Shown: positions 25,565 through 35,520, counted from the first letter of the stretch. The stretch is 64,000 nucleotides of DNA from Bacteroidetes bacterium SB0662_bin_6 (GCA_009839485.1 VXPQ01000011.1:16460-80459), one strand, 5' to 3'. A program made the numbers and translations. Notes: generated from the letters alone by a model not told the origin.

Positions 25565-26284
25565 ATGCTGGAAGCGATTCAATTGACCAAGACCTACAAC
25601 GGCATCTCTGCCGTCGATCACTTGAACTTGAAGATTGAGCCTGGCGAAATCTTCTGTCTGCTTGGGCCGAACGGGGCCGGCAAGACCACCACCATCAACC
25701 TCTTTCTCGGCTTTACCGAGCCGGATTCCGGCACGGCGACGGTCAACGGGCTCGATGTCCGTCAGCATCCGCTCGAAACGAAAAAGCACTTGGCCTACAT
25801 CCCCGAGCAGGTGATGCTCTACAAGAATCTTACGGGCCTGGAAAACCTGGAATATCTGACGGCGCTGGCCGGGCACGATCACTACAGCGCCGTCGACCTG
25901 ATGGATTTTCTGGCACAGGCCGATCTGCCCGAGGAGGCCGCCACCCGGCCTGTCTCAACCTATTCGAAGGGGATGCGCCAGAAGGTCGGAATCGCCATCG
26001 CGCTTGCCAAGCAGGCCGGTGCTCTGCTGCTTGATGAGCCGACATCCGGCCTGGATCCGTCTGCATCCTTCGAGTTCTCCCAATTGCTGCAGGGGCTCCG
26101 AGAAAAGGGGGTGGCGGTGCTGATGGCTACGCACGACCTGTTTCGCGCCGTCGACGTAGGCACGCGCGTTGGCATCATGCGCCACGGTAAGCTCGTGGAG
26201 ATGCTCACCACTGACGAACTCAAGCATCCGGACCTGGAGAAACTATACCTGAAGCACATGCGCGGCGAGATCGTCGCCGCCTGA
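25565..26284 (+). CDS. ABC transporter ATP-binding protein (ABC-2 exporter type)
   Basis: 239-residue ATPase with Walker A GPNGAGKTTT (about 37-46), Q/E-loop region PEQVMLYKNLTG, signature YSKGMRQKVGIA (about 131-142), Walker B ALLLDEPTSGLDP and the H-loop ATHDLF. The closest pattern is the GldA/NosF-like ABC-2 group. It energises the two permeases encoded directly downstream, which carry DUF3526-type architecture. Confidence 0.9.
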   Translation: MLEAIQLTKTYNGISAVDHLNLKIEPGEIFCLLGPNGAGKTTTINLFLGFTEPDSGTATVNGLDVRQHPLETKKHLAYIPEQVMLYKNLTGLENLEYLTALAGHDHYSAVDLMDFLAQADLPEEAATRPVSTYSKGMRQKVGIAIALAKQAGALLLDEPTSGLDPSASFEFSQLLQGLREKGVAVLMATHDLFRAVDVGTRVGIMRHGKLVEMLTTDELKHPDLEKLYLKHMRGEIVAA

Positions 26285-26404
26285 CGCTGCCTGAACGGGC
26301 GACCCTTTGAGGCAGTATTCGCCCTTCGCTATCAATTCTGACCAGGGAGCATGGATCGGAATAGAGACGCGCGCCTCCCTTCACCACACAGATCGCTCAA
26401 ATCC

Positions 26405-27808
26405 ATGATCACCCGTATTGCCAGAAAAGAATGTATCGAGATGATCCGCGACGGACGGTTTCGCTGGGCCGCCGGCGTCGTCTTCGCTCTGCTGGCCGGC
26501 TCACTGATTGTCGGCTGGAAGCACTACGCCAGCGTCGAAGCACAGCGTGCTGAGTCCCAGGCTACCGACCGGGAGATGTGGGTAAGTCAGGGCGAGAAGA
26601 GCCAACACTCCGCGGCGCACTTCGGCAACTATGCCTTCAAACCCGCTTCGCCGCTGTCGTCGATCGACCAGGGCGTGCTGCCCTACACGGGCGTCTCGGT
26701 CTTCATGGAAGCGCATCGGGTGAGGGAGGCCAGTTATCGTCCCGTGGAAGATGCCAGCGCCATGCACCGTCTTGGAGCCCTCACGGCGGCCTCTACGCTC
26801 CAACTTCTAATCCCGCTGCTCATCATCTTGCTGGCGTTTTCCTCGTTTGCCGGCGAGCGTGAACAGGGGACGCTACGCCAGTTGATGAGTCTCGGGCTCC
26901 AGCGGCGTACGGTGGCACTGGGCAAAGCGCTTGGGGTGGTGTTACCCTTGATGCTGCTGCTCGCCCCGGCCGCTGTGGTGGGCGCAGTAGCGATGGCGCT
27001 GTATGCCGGACCGGACGCAGCGCTATGGAGTCTGTCGCGCCTGCTCCTTATGGTCATGCTGTATCTGCTCTACTTCGGTCTCTTCATCGGGCTTGCCCTC
27101 ATCGTGAGCGCACGAGCCTCGTCGGCACGGGTAGCCCTCATCGTTCTGCTCGGCTTCTGGCTCTGGAGCAGTTTCCTCGTACCCCGTGCCGCGACAGACG
27201 TAGTCGATACGCTCTTGCCTACGCCGACCAGCGCCGAGTTCGATCGGGCCGTCCAGGCAGATTATGACCAACTACCCGCGTGGACCGATCGCACACGCGC
27301 CGTCGAGGAACGGTTGATGCAGGAACATGGCGTGGATACGCCGGACCTGATCCCTGCCAGCGTCGCGGGCTACACCTTTCTGGAGGCCGAGGAAGACGAA
27401 ACGATGATCTACCGCAAGCATTTCGATGCGCTCGGCGACACCTACATGGCGCAAAATCGCATGGTTCAGGCCGGGGCAGTGCTTGCCCCGATGGTCGCCG
27501 TTCAGGCAGCGTCGATGGGACTGGCCGGGAGCGATTATGCTCACCATCGCCACTTTGTCGAGGCCGCCGAGACGTATCGCTACGACTTCGTCCAGACGCT
27601 CAACCGCGACATGGTAGCGCAGAACAGTAGTGGGGATTATCGAGCCGGACGCTCGATGTGGGAGAGCATCCCCGCCTTCACCTATCAATCGCCCGGCCTC
27701 GGCTGGGCGCTCGGCCATTACACCACTGGCCTGGGGCTTCTGGGACTGTGGTTTGTCGCGGTCGCGCTGGCCGTGCCCGTGGCTGTCACCCGAATGAAGA
27801 TCAACTAA
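26405..27808 (+). CDS. ABC-2 permease with large extracytoplasmic insertion (DUF3526-type), subunit 1
   Basis: 467 residues from the ATG at 26405 (MITRIARKE). The first membrane helix is about 20-38. A periplasmic loop of about 100 residues follows, then a bundle of four to five helices (about 135-285) with the EREQGTLRQLMSLGLQRRTV coupling element typical of ABC-2 permeases. A second large soluble loop (about 295-430) and a last helix (about 435-460) complete it. It pairs with the next gene, which has the same layout. Confidence 0.83.
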   Translation: MITRIARKECIEMIRDGRFRWAAGVVFALLAGSLIVGWKHYASVEAQRAESQATDREMWVSQGEKSQHSAAHFGNYAFKPASPLSSIDQGVLPYTGVSVFMEAHRVREASYRPVEDASAMHRLGALTAASTLQLLIPLLIILLAFSSFAGEREQGTLRQLMSLGLQRRTVALGKALGVVLPLMLLLAPAAVVGAVAMALYAGPDAALWSLSRLLLMVMLYLLYFGLFIGLALIVSARASSARVALIVLLGFWLWSSFLVPRAATDVVDTLLPTPTSAEFDRAVQADYDQLPAWTDRTRAVEERLMQEHGVDTPDLIPASVAGYTFLEAEEDETMIYRKHFDALGDTYMAQNRMVQAGAVLAPMVAVQAASMGLAGSDYAHHRHFVEAAETYRYDFVQTLNRDMVAQNSSGDYRAGRSMWESIPAFTYQSPGLGWALGHYTTGLGLLGLWFVAVALAVPVAVTRMKIN

Positions 27809-27818
27809 GGAAGCGATT

Positions 27819-29258
27819 ATGCTCGGCAGGATATTCACTTACGAAAACCGCCTGCTTCGGCGGGATCAGACCACCTGGATCGTGGTGACGCTCTTCGTGG
27901 CCCTGACAATGTATGCCGCCGTTAACGGCAGGCAGGAGTTGAATCACCGGCATAGCTTGGCGACAGAGACGACAGCGGACTACCAAACGCAAGTCTTGGA
28001 GGCACGGCACGAAGCCGAGGGCCTCGAAGCTGCGATGCGCGATGAAGGCCGCTCGCTGGAAACCTATGACTGGGGACCGCGCCATCCGTACAACGTCGGA
28101 TCGAGCATGGGTCATCCGGCGACGTTGCCCCCGACGCCACTGGCGGCATTTGCCGTCGGGCAAAGTGACATCTATCCGGCGGCCTATAAGGTGAGCGCGG
28201 CCAGCAGCGTGGCCCTCGGACAGACCGACCAACTCGAAAACCCGTTCAAGCTACTGGTAGGTCGCTTCGATCTGGCATTCGTCATCCTGTTCCTTTACCC
28301 ACTGCTGATTCTGGCGCTCACGTTTTCTCTGACGGCAGCGGAGAAAGAGACGGGCACGCTTCGTTTGCTGATGGCACAGCCGGTGCGTTTGTCAACCCTG
28401 GTCTGGGCCAAGGTATTGAGCCGGGGAGCGCTGATCGTCGGGGCGGCGCTGGTGCTGACGGTGCTGGCCTTCGTCGTGACGGGCGCTGCATTCGAGGGTG
28501 GGTGGGGTCGCTTCGGCCTCTGGCTGGCAATCACGCTGCTCTACGGAGCGTTCTGGTTCGGCCTGGCGCTGCTGGTCAATGCCTTCGGGCGTTCGGCAGC
28601 TACGAACGCGATCATCCTGGCGGTCTGCTGGCTCGCGTTTGTGGTCATTCTTCCTTCTCTGATCAATGTCGTCGCCAGTACGCTCTATCCCGTGCCTTCG
28701 CGCATGGCGTTCATCACAGCGATGCGGGTGGAGACGACCGTAGCGGAGCAGCAAAGCAGCGAGTCGCTGGCGAAATTCTTTCAGGATCACCCTGAAATCG
28801 CGCCGGTCGGTGACGACGAGGCCAACTTCGCCATGCTCCGTGTGGTCCGTGACGAACGCATCGCAGAACAGCTGGCTCCGGTAATGGGGCGCTTCGTTCG
28901 GCAGCAGGGGCGGCAACAACGATTCGTGCGCGCCCTCGGCTATCTGTCGCCGACCCTCGTCACGCACCGGATGCTTCTGGATGCGGCCGGCACCGGCCCG
29001 GCTCGGCACACGGCTTTTCTCGAACAGGTCGAAGGGTTTCAGGCTATGTGGCAGGAATACTTTGTACCCAGGTATTTCGCCAACATCGCTTTCCAATCCT
29101 CTGATTACGACGCCATGCCTCGCTTCGAGTATCGCGAGGAAAGGCCGGCAGAAGTGCTGGATCGCCTGGCGTTCCCCTTGTTGATTCTGATGCTTGCTAC
29201 AGCCCTCGTTGGGGGCTACGGCTTGCGCCAGTACCGGCAGTATCCAGTTGCGGAATGA
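27819..29258 (+). CDS. ABC-2 permease with large extracytoplasmic insertion (DUF3526-type), subunit 2
   Basis: 479 residues, 10 bp after subunit 1 and with the same organisation: helix near 20-36, soluble loop (about 37-145) with YDWGPRHPYNVGSSMGHPA, helical core with AAEKETGTLRLLMAQPVRLSTLVWAK, second loop (about 290-445) and a terminal helix. The two permeases are probably a heterodimer moving a substrate out of the cell or into the periplasm. Substrate unknown; neighbouring outer-membrane proteins suggest an envelope role. Confidence 0.83.
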   Translation: MLGRIFTYENRLLRRDQTTWIVVTLFVALTMYAAVNGRQELNHRHSLATETTADYQTQVLEARHEAEGLEAAMRDEGRSLETYDWGPRHPYNVGSSMGHPATLPPTPLAAFAVGQSDIYPAAYKVSAASSVALGQTDQLENPFKLLVGRFDLAFVILFLYPLLILALTFSLTAAEKETGTLRLLMAQPVRLSTLVWAKVLSRGALIVGAALVLTVLAFVVTGAAFEGGWGRFGLWLAITLLYGAFWFGLALLVNAFGRSAATNAIILAVCWLAFVVILPSLINVVASTLYPVPSRMAFITAMRVETTVAEQQSSESLAKFFQDHPEIAPVGDDEANFAMLRVVRDERIAEQLAPVMGRFVRQQGRQQRFVRALGYLSPTLVTHRMLLDAAGTGPARHTAFLEQVEGFQAMWQEYFVPRYFANIAFQSSDYDAMPRFEYREERPAEVLDRLAFPLLILMLATALVGGYGLRQYRQYPVAE

Positions 29259-29331
29259 CCATGCGACATCATCGTAGCGCATGCGGCCCATGCGCTGTCT
29301 CATCAGGATTATAAACCCTTATCGCAAAGCC

Positions 29332-31575
29332 ATGAGTGGTTATCTCAAGACAGCTTTTCGGAAGGGGCTCCCGGGGTTGTTTCTGGCGCTCGTTGTCGCC
29401 GGATCAGCGCAGGCCCAGGAGGTATTCCCCGCACCGGACGTCCCACTGACGATCCGGGCAGCACGGGTACAGGGCACGGTTCATCTCGACGGTGATCTGA
29501 GCGAGACGGACTGGCAGCGCGTGGCGCCTGCTCGAGGCTTCCGCCAGACCGAGCCGCAGCAGGGCAACCCGGCCACGTTCGACACGGAGGTCCGCATCCT
29601 CTATGATGATAAAAACCTCTACATCGGCGCAATCTGTTACGATACCACCGGTACACCCGGCGTCCGCGTACCCGACCTTCGGCGAGATTTCAACTATTTC
29701 CAGAACGACCTTTTCGGCATCAGTCTCGATCCATTCCGTGACGGGCGTAACGCTGTCGTATTTCAGACGAATCCCTATGGGGGGCAGCGCGACATCCAGG
29801 TCATCGACGGCATCATCTACAACCGCGACTGGGATGCCGTCTGGGACGTGCGCACGACGGTAACGGATCGGGGATGGGTCGTGGAGATGGCAATTCCATG
29901 GTTCACGTTGCGGTATCCGGAAGCAACGGCAGACATGCAGTGGGGCATCAACTTCGTGCGTAACATCCGGCGGCACAATGAGATCACCGGCTGGTCACTC
30001 TGGCCGCGTGTATACTCCCCCTATCGGATGGATTATGCGGGTGTGCTGGAAGGCATCGAGCCGCCTCCGCCTTCGACCAACCTGCGCGTGCAACCCTACC
30101 TGGTCATGCGCAACGACCGCACCGGCGCCCGAGACGATCTCTTCGACGGCGTCGAGCCCGAGGTCGGTGGCGACCTGAAGTGGTCCGTGACGCCCAGCAC
30201 CGTTCTCGACCTGACCGTCAACACCGATTTCGCCCAGGTGGACGCTGACCGGCAAGTGATTAACCTCTCCCGGTTTTCTGTCTTTTTCCCGGAGAAACGC
30301 GCATTCTTTCTCGAAAACGCGAACCTGTTCCATGCAGGGTCGAGTGAGGCGGCCATCCCTTTCTTCAGCCGCCGCATCGGGCTGGACAACGCTGGGCAGC
30401 CCATCCCTATCGACGGCGGGCTGCGGTTGATCTCACGGACGCCCCAGCGTACCTTCGGCGGGCTGGTCGTTCGCCAGCGGGGAGATAACCGGACGCCAAC
30501 AAGCCATGTCGCCGTTGGGCGGTTCATTCAGAACGTTGGCAGCACCAACCGCATCGGTGCACTCGCAACGGTTCGGCATGACGAAGGCCTCGCAAGCGCA
30601 CCCTCGGTGCTCAACGTTGTGGGCACGGTGGATGGACATTTTCGATTTACACAGACACTGGCGCTCCAATGGATGGCCTCGGGTTCGTTGACGCAGCATG
30701 AGGATGGCGACGGATTTTCGACCTATGCCTGGCTCGGCAACAATACCAACTGGGGCTATCTCGGGCACATACAAGCGCTCGTCTCCGAGAACTATAACCC
30801 TGGCGTCGGCTTCGTCGCACGTCGCAACCTGATCGTGACAAGTCCAGCGGGCAACGTCGATCTGCGCCCGGACTGGAAGCCGCGCTTTGTGCGCCGATTC
30901 GGACCGGGATTTGTCTCTTACATCTACCATCGCCTCTCCGACAGGCAGTTTCAGGAAGCCTCGCTGAGTTTGACGCCGCTGAACGTGGCGTTTCAAAACG
31001 GCGCCGAGATCTCGTTTGGCATCGAGCCGAACTGGCAGGAATTGGAGCCCGAAGATGTCGCTTTCTTCCGACCACTCGGCATCGAACTCGCGCCGGGCAA
31101 CTATCACTACTTGCGCTACAACGCCGAAGTCCAGTCTGACCTCTCGCGCAAGTATTCGGGGACACTCGAACTAACCGTAGGCGATTTTTTCAATGGAACG
31201 CTGACCAACCTGGAACTCTCCGCCCGGCTGGCTCCGTCGCCGCGCATGGCCCTGAGCGCGGCCTATGAATACAACCGCGCGAAGGGTCTCGGCATCAACG
31301 GGGAGGACGAGGTGTCGCACCTGTTCGGGCCGGAGCTTCGTCTGGCGCTCGATCCCCGGTTGCAGTTCAACGCCTTCTACCAGTACAACACGGTGGCTGA
31401 GCAGGCGAATTGGAATGTGCGATTCAGCTACGAATTCCGCCCGCTCTCGTACCTCTACCTCGTCTTTAACGACGCCCGCTACTTCGTCAACGACACCACC
31501 CGGCGTACTGATCCGGAACGCTTCTCCACGCAGCAACAGGCCATCGTCAAGGTGACCTATTTGCGGCAGTTATGA
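29332..31575 (+). CDS. DUF5916 family outer-membrane protein with N-terminal CBM9-like domain (copy 1)
   Basis: 747 residues from the ATG at 29332, with a signal peptide ending GSAQAQ. Residues about 35-230 are a carbohydrate-binding-module-9-like sandwich (VHLDGDLSETDWQRVAPA, then VRILYDDKNLYIGAICYD). The remainder is DUF5916, a predicted beta barrel with the conserved DLTVNTDFAQVDADRQVINLSRFSVFFPEKRAFFLEN block. It ends LRQL. Function unproven. A copy of its last 115 coding bases recurs at 35707-35821. Confidence 0.83.
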   Translation: MSGYLKTAFRKGLPGLFLALVVAGSAQAQEVFPAPDVPLTIRAARVQGTVHLDGDLSETDWQRVAPARGFRQTEPQQGNPATFDTEVRILYDDKNLYIGAICYDTTGTPGVRVPDLRRDFNYFQNDLFGISLDPFRDGRNAVVFQTNPYGGQRDIQVIDGIIYNRDWDAVWDVRTTVTDRGWVVEMAIPWFTLRYPEATADMQWGINFVRNIRRHNEITGWSLWPRVYSPYRMDYAGVLEGIEPPPPSTNLRVQPYLVMRNDRTGARDDLFDGVEPEVGGDLKWSVTPSTVLDLTVNTDFAQVDADRQVINLSRFSVFFPEKRAFFLENANLFHAGSSEAAIPFFSRRIGLDNAGQPIPIDGGLRLISRTPQRTFGGLVVRQRGDNRTPTSHVAVGRFIQNVGSTNRIGALATVRHDEGLASAPSVLNVVGTVDGHFRFTQTLALQWMASGSLTQHEDGDGFSTYAWLGNNTNWGYLGHIQALVSENYNPGVGFVARRNLIVTSPAGNVDLRPDWKPRFVRRFGPGFVSYIYHRLSDRQFQEASLSLTPLNVAFQNGAEISFGIEPNWQELEPEDVAFFRPLGIELAPGNYHYLRYNAEVQSDLSRKYSGTLELTVGDFFNGTLTNLELSARLAPSPRMALSAAYEYNRAKGLGINGEDEVSHLFGPELRLALDPRLQFNAFYQYNTVAEQANWNVRFSYEFRPLSYLYLVFNDARYFVNDTTRRTDPERFSTQQQAIVKVTYLRQL

Positions 31576-31589
31576 TTCCACACCCTCAT
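31461..31589 (+). repeat. 129-bp direct repeat, original (end of DUF5916 gene)
   Basis: Covers the last coding bases, the stop and the 5' end of the following spacer. It matches 35707-35835 with two visible mismatches. Both copies are on the same strand and about 4.2 kb apart. Confidence 0.85.
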
Positions 31590-31597
31590 TCCTGTAA

Positions 31598-31669
31598 CTG
31601 CGATTTCGGAGGACATGCGTATGACAGCCTTCCTTGAACAGCCCTTTCTCACCACCGTTGTTACCGACT
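31598..31669 (+). repeat. About 72-bp direct repeat, merC-tail/cobW-start junction, copy 1
   Basis: Matches 35449-35520 with several substitutions. Translated, both copies give the end of a MerC-like tail (LRF, then RTC) and the start MTAFLEQP of a CobW-like protein, with an ATGA-type overlap between them. Confidence 0.75.
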
Positions 31670-31749
31670 TTTGGGGCACAGGCAAGACGACGCTGATCAA
31701 CCGCATGCCGAAGCCTGACGCCTGTCCTCACCCGCCTTTGACCTTGTGA
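31621..31749 (+). pseudogene. Truncated CobW/G3E GTPase, 5' fragment A
   Basis: 42-codon frame preceded by GGAGG. It reads TVVTDFWGTGKTTLINRMP, clearly the strand plus P-loop (GxxGTGKTT) that opens CobW/COG0523 metal-chaperone GTPases. After the P-loop it turns into unrelated residues and stops. Intact relatives are about 300-400 residues, so more than 85% of the gene is missing. A second, differently broken start lies at 35472. Confidence 0.7.
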
Positions 31750-31755
31750 CCTTAC

Positions 31756-34095
31756 ATGACAATCCGCACTGTTCTACTGAGCTTCTTGCTTACAACCACC
31801 GCTAGCGCACAAACGGCCACGTTAGTTGGGCGCGTGATAGATCCAGCCGTTGAAGGACCGTTGTCGGGAGCCACTATTACGGTTGTGGGCCTGTCCTTAG
31901 GGACGGCTACCGAGGACGACGGCACCTATCGCATCGAGGCGGTTCCTGCGGGGCAGCACACCGTCCGTTTCTCTTTCGTGGGATATGTGTCATTGGATAC
32001 GACCATCGTCCTCACAAACAATGCCGTATTTCGACTCGATGTAGCCCTCAACGAGTCGGAGATTGCGTTAGGCGATGTGACGGTGCAAGGCAACCGCGAG
32101 GCCGTGGCCATCCGCCAGAGTCCATTTGCGGTGACCGTTCTGGATGCGCAACGGTTGGCTGGACGCGGGCTTACCCTTGACGAAGCCATTGCACGGGTCT
32201 CGGGGGTGCAAGTCCGTCGCTCGGGCGGGCTTGGGTCTGCCTCCGTGTTCTCAATCCGTGGCCTCGAAGGCGAGCGGGTCCAGGTCTATATCAACGGCAA
32301 CGCCTCCGATCTATCGGGTAACGCCTTCAGCTTAGATAATCTACCGCTACAACTCATTGAGCGGGTTGAAGTCTACAAAGGCATCGTTCCGGCTACGTTT
32401 GGTGGGGACGGACTAGGTTCTGCCATCAACGTCGTGACCATCCATCCGGAAGGCGGTTACTTCGATGCAGGCTATACCGTCGGGTCGTTCGGGCAGCATC
32501 AAGTTGCCCTCGTGGGACAGCGCCCTATCGCATCGGACACGGAGTTGGCCGCAACGCTCAACGTGGATTGGGCAGCGAACGACTATACCATGGAAAATCC
32601 GTTTCGGCCGGGTTTGGTGGTGCAGCGTGACCACGACCAACTCCGGCGGGTGCTTGGCGGCCTTGCGCTTCATCTCCACCAGACCTGGTTCGATAAGGTT
32701 GCCATCGAGGCAGGTCTGGTTTTTACCGAACGTCAAATCCAGGGTGTTCAAACCAATATCCAGCACGCTCGCGTTTCGTCGGGATTAGGGGTCGTCGTTA
32801 TGGAAGGGGTGCGTGAGGGCGCGCTGGGTGGGCGTCTTGATGTGAGAACGGGACTGGTAGGTGGCATCACCAATGCTGCGCTCCTGGATACATCGGCTGT
32901 ACGCTATGAATGGGACGGGGCCACACGACCAAGCCCCAATGGTCGTGGCGAAATTGGCTTCTTTCCATCCGATTCCGATAACCGGATCGTCCTCGTACGA
33001 TGGCGCGGCGCCACTACCTATCGGTTCTCAGATCGCCATGCCTTGAGTGCGACCGCGGTTCTCGACCGCAACGCCTTTCGTCCATCAAACCCCCTTGCCA
33101 ATGCCTTTGCCGGGCGCAACGTGAGTGACAACCCAGGCGACCAGGCCAGCGCGGTCGTTGGACTCTCGCACGAATGGCAAATGCTCGGTGGACGGCTCAC
33201 GAATATTATCGGGACGCGGGGATATGCCTATTGGGCCGAGGGCACGCCCTCTTCACTATTCAACCCCAGTGCAACCGCTCCCGAGCAAGTCCGGAACCGC
33301 ACGTTTACTGCTGGCGCGAGCGAAGCCATTCGGTATCACTTTACTCGTTCAATCCTCGGGAAAGCCTCAGTAGAGTTGGCGCACCGGCTGCCCGCTACGG
33401 CAGAGTTGTTCGGCGATGGGCTGCTTATTCTGGCGGCCCCCAATCTTAGGCCAGAGCGTGCTGTCAACCTGAACATAGGCGTACAGATAGACACGAATAT
33501 CGGAAGCCGCCGCCTACAGGCCGAAGTCAGCGCGTTCTGGTCGCGGCTAACCGATATGATCCGCCTCGGGCCGGGTCTCGGCGGCACGGCGGCGTACTCC
33601 AACCTGGGTGCTGTGCGCATTGCAGGTGTGGAGGCCGAGGTGCAAGGCGATGTGACGAACTGGCTCTTTGCCCGCGCCTATGGGACGTACCAGGACGCTC
33701 GCGATGTGTTAGCTACAACACCCGGAACCTCGGTCCCGAACCCTACCCATGGCCTTCGAATCCCCAACTTGCCCTATCTCTATGGGGGCCTTTCCGCCGA
33801 GGTTTATCGCAACGATTTCTTTAGCAAAGGATCCCGCGCCAAGGTGTTCTATGAAAGCCTTTTCACCGAAGAGTATTTCTTTGCCTTCGAAGTCAGTCGG
33901 CGTCAGGAGCGGCGCATTCCCCGTGCGTTTACGCATAACGTCGGCGTCGAGGTTGCCTGGTTGAAGCAAGGCTTTACAATTTCCGCCGAGGTTCAAAATC
34001 TAACGGATGCAAACATCTTAAACCTTTTCAATCAACCCCTGCCGGGCCGTGCTTTACGGCTCAAGCTTCGGTATACCCTCATCGGCAATCGCTGA
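31756..34095 (+). CDS. TonB-dependent receptor (siderophore/metallophore-type)
   Basis: 779 residues. A short signal peptide (LLTTTASAQT) is followed by a carboxypeptidase-regulatory-like domain (about 22-110, LVGRVIDPAVEGPLSGATITVVG), a plug (about 115-225, with VFSIRGLEGERVQVYING and LDNLPLQLIERVEVYKGIVPATFGGDGLG) and the barrel to the terminal strand RALRLKLRYTLIG. It lies 44 bp before a beta-propeller lipoprotein and upstream of a FecCD-type ABC importer, so uptake of an iron- or other metal-chelate, or of a cobalamin-like compound, is the likely job. Confidence 0.87.
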   Translation: MTIRTVLLSFLLTTTASAQTATLVGRVIDPAVEGPLSGATITVVGLSLGTATEDDGTYRIEAVPAGQHTVRFSFVGYVSLDTTIVLTNNAVFRLDVALNESEIALGDVTVQGNREAVAIRQSPFAVTVLDAQRLAGRGLTLDEAIARVSGVQVRRSGGLGSASVFSIRGLEGERVQVYINGNASDLSGNAFSLDNLPLQLIERVEVYKGIVPATFGGDGLGSAINVVTIHPEGGYFDAGYTVGSFGQHQVALVGQRPIASDTELAATLNVDWAANDYTMENPFRPGLVVQRDHDQLRRVLGGLALHLHQTWFDKVAIEAGLVFTERQIQGVQTNIQHARVSSGLGVVVMEGVREGALGGRLDVRTGLVGGITNAALLDTSAVRYEWDGATRPSPNGRGEIGFFPSDSDNRIVLVRWRGATTYRFSDRHALSATAVLDRNAFRPSNPLANAFAGRNVSDNPGDQASAVVGLSHEWQMLGGRLTNIIGTRGYAYWAEGTPSSLFNPSATAPEQVRNRTFTAGASEAIRYHFTRSILGKASVELAHRLPATAELFGDGLLILAAPNLRPERAVNLNIGVQIDTNIGSRRLQAEVSAFWSRLTDMIRLGPGLGGTAAYSNLGAVRIAGVEAEVQGDVTNWLFARAYGTYQDARDVLATTPGTSVPNPTHGLRIPNLPYLYGGLSAEVYRNDFFSKGSRAKVFYESLFTEEYFFAFEVSRRQERRIPRAFTHNVGVEVAWLKQGFTISAEVQNLTDANILNLFNQPLPGRALRLKLRYTLIGNR

Positions 34096-34139
34096 CGAGA
34101 CCTCTTTCTACCCTACTCACTATCCTTCTTACCCCTGCC

Positions 34140-35348
34140 ATGTTACGACTCCTTCCGCTTGTGCTCATTGCCTTGACGCCCCTTGTTGGTTGCGACAGCG
34201 ATGCTAACGAACCTGATCCCGTTCCAACCCCCAGGCTTATCATTGCCAACGGTGTCCCCGATCAGTCCGGTCAGGATGGATCGACGTTTATCCAGGCTAT
34301 CAGCTTGCAGACGCCGAACGTTACCAACGCGAATGCCGTAGAGCAAACCTTCTTTGCCTACACCCATATTCGAGGACGTGAGGTCATCGTGACCCAGAAC
34401 ATACAGGGCGATGTAGCGACGCGGTATGTCGTCGGAGAGGACGGCCTCCTCAATGAAGCCGGCCAGTTGACGCTGCCAGCGGGTGGGTTTGGCTCAAATG
34501 TCGTTTGGATGAGCGATACGCGGGCGTTTGTAAGCCTCGTCTTTGCCGGACAAATCATTGAATTTAACCCGCAGACGATGACGCAGACCGCCGTCATCGA
34601 CCTGACTGCGCTCGGGATTGCACGCAACCCTGTGAATCCCGACGACACGAATCCCGAGCCTGCGGTTATGCTCCTGCGCAATGGCAAGCTGTACGTTGGG
34701 TTACAGCAGTTTTTTGCCCCCTTTGCCAACGCTGATGGTGTAGACATTGCCGTTTTTGATGCCAATACGCTTGCTTTTGAACGAGTAATCTCAACCGAGA
34801 GCTCCGCTGGACCGGGTCGTTATGGCTACAACCAGTCTATGTTTGTCGATGAGGCCGGGGATATCTATGTGTACTGCACGGCCTCCTTTGGCTTTGTGCC
34901 GGGCCAAAAGAGCGGATTTCTGCGCATTCGCAACGGAGCCGCCGAATTCGACTCCACCTATTTCCTCGATGTGTCGGCACTGAATGTGCCCGTCGATGGA
35001 GGACAGATCGGGACAGTGGGAGGCAACGTGGTGTACCACAACGGATTCGCCTATGGGGCTGCCGAGATTCCGGCTGGGCGCTCGAACCCGCCCGACTATG
35101 TGCGCGATTTTAACTGGCAGCCCGTTCGTTTCAACCTATCTGCGGGAACCGTCGAAGTACTTCCGCTACCGCCGGGCAACGGACTCTCAATAGGGATAGA
35201 ATTGCTCGATGGGCAGATTTTATTTGGGATTGGTACGCCAACGGCTACGGGGTTATTCCGCTATGATCCGGCCACCCAACAGGCCACGTCTGAACCCATT
35301 GTCACGACCTCTGGGGTACCACAGGCGGTCCTGCGCCTGGATAATTAA
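34140..35348 (+). CDS. Surface lipoprotein, predicted beta-propeller (DUF4374/XusB-like)
   Basis: 402 residues with lipobox LTPLVGC (Cys about 18) and an acidic/Pro linker (DSDANEPDPVPTPR). The rest is built of repeated four-strand blades, for example YVVGEDGLLNEAGQL, VVWMSDTRAFVSLVFAGQIIEFNP and LLRNGKLYVGLQQFF, with PVRFNLSAGTVEVLP near the end. Layout and position beside a TonB receptor recall XusB, a Bacteroides lipoprotein that binds siderophores at the surface. The family link is by pattern only. Confidence 0.68.
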   Translation: MLRLLPLVLIALTPLVGCDSDANEPDPVPTPRLIIANGVPDQSGQDGSTFIQAISLQTPNVTNANAVEQTFFAYTHIRGREVIVTQNIQGDVATRYVVGEDGLLNEAGQLTLPAGGFGSNVVWMSDTRAFVSLVFAGQIIEFNPQTMTQTAVIDLTALGIARNPVNPDDTNPEPAVMLLRNGKLYVGLQQFFAPFANADGVDIAVFDANTLAFERVISTESSAGPGRYGYNQSMFVDEAGDIYVYCTASFGFVPGQKSGFLRIRNGAAEFDSTYFLDVSALNVPVDGGQIGTVGGNVVYHNGFAYGAAEIPAGRSNPPDYVRDFNWQPVRFNLSAGTVEVLPLPPGNGLSIGIELLDGQILFGIGTPTATGLFRYDPATQQATSEPIVTTSGVPQAVLRLDN

Positions 35349-35349
35349 A

Positions 35350-35475
35350 ATCGTTGTCGACCTCGGCGAGGACGCGCTGGGCGAATACCCCGAGACAAGC
35401 CTGATGGCCCTCGGCTCGGTCGTCCTCGTGCTTGGTCACATCTTGAACCTGCGATTTTGGAGGACATGCCTATGA
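35350..35475 (+). pseudogene. MerC-like membrane protein, 3' fragment
   Basis: A 41-residue open reading with no start of its own, ending MALGSVVLVLGHILNLRFWRTC. This matches the last helix and Cys-containing tail of MerC-domain proteins, which are usually 120-160 residues. Its stop overlaps the next ATG (ATGA), as expected for a merC-cobW operon. The 5' part is missing, replaced by the lipoprotein gene. A trace of the same tail is at 31598-31622. Confidence 0.55.
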
Positions 35476-35520
35476 CCGCCTTCCTTGAACAGCCCATTCC
35501 CGCCACCGTTGTTACCGACT
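35449..35520 (+). repeat. About 72-bp direct repeat, merC-tail/cobW-start junction, copy 2
   Basis: Counterpart of 31598-31669. This copy keeps more of the MerC tail upstream and diverges from the other copy right after GTTACCGACT. Confidence 0.75.
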
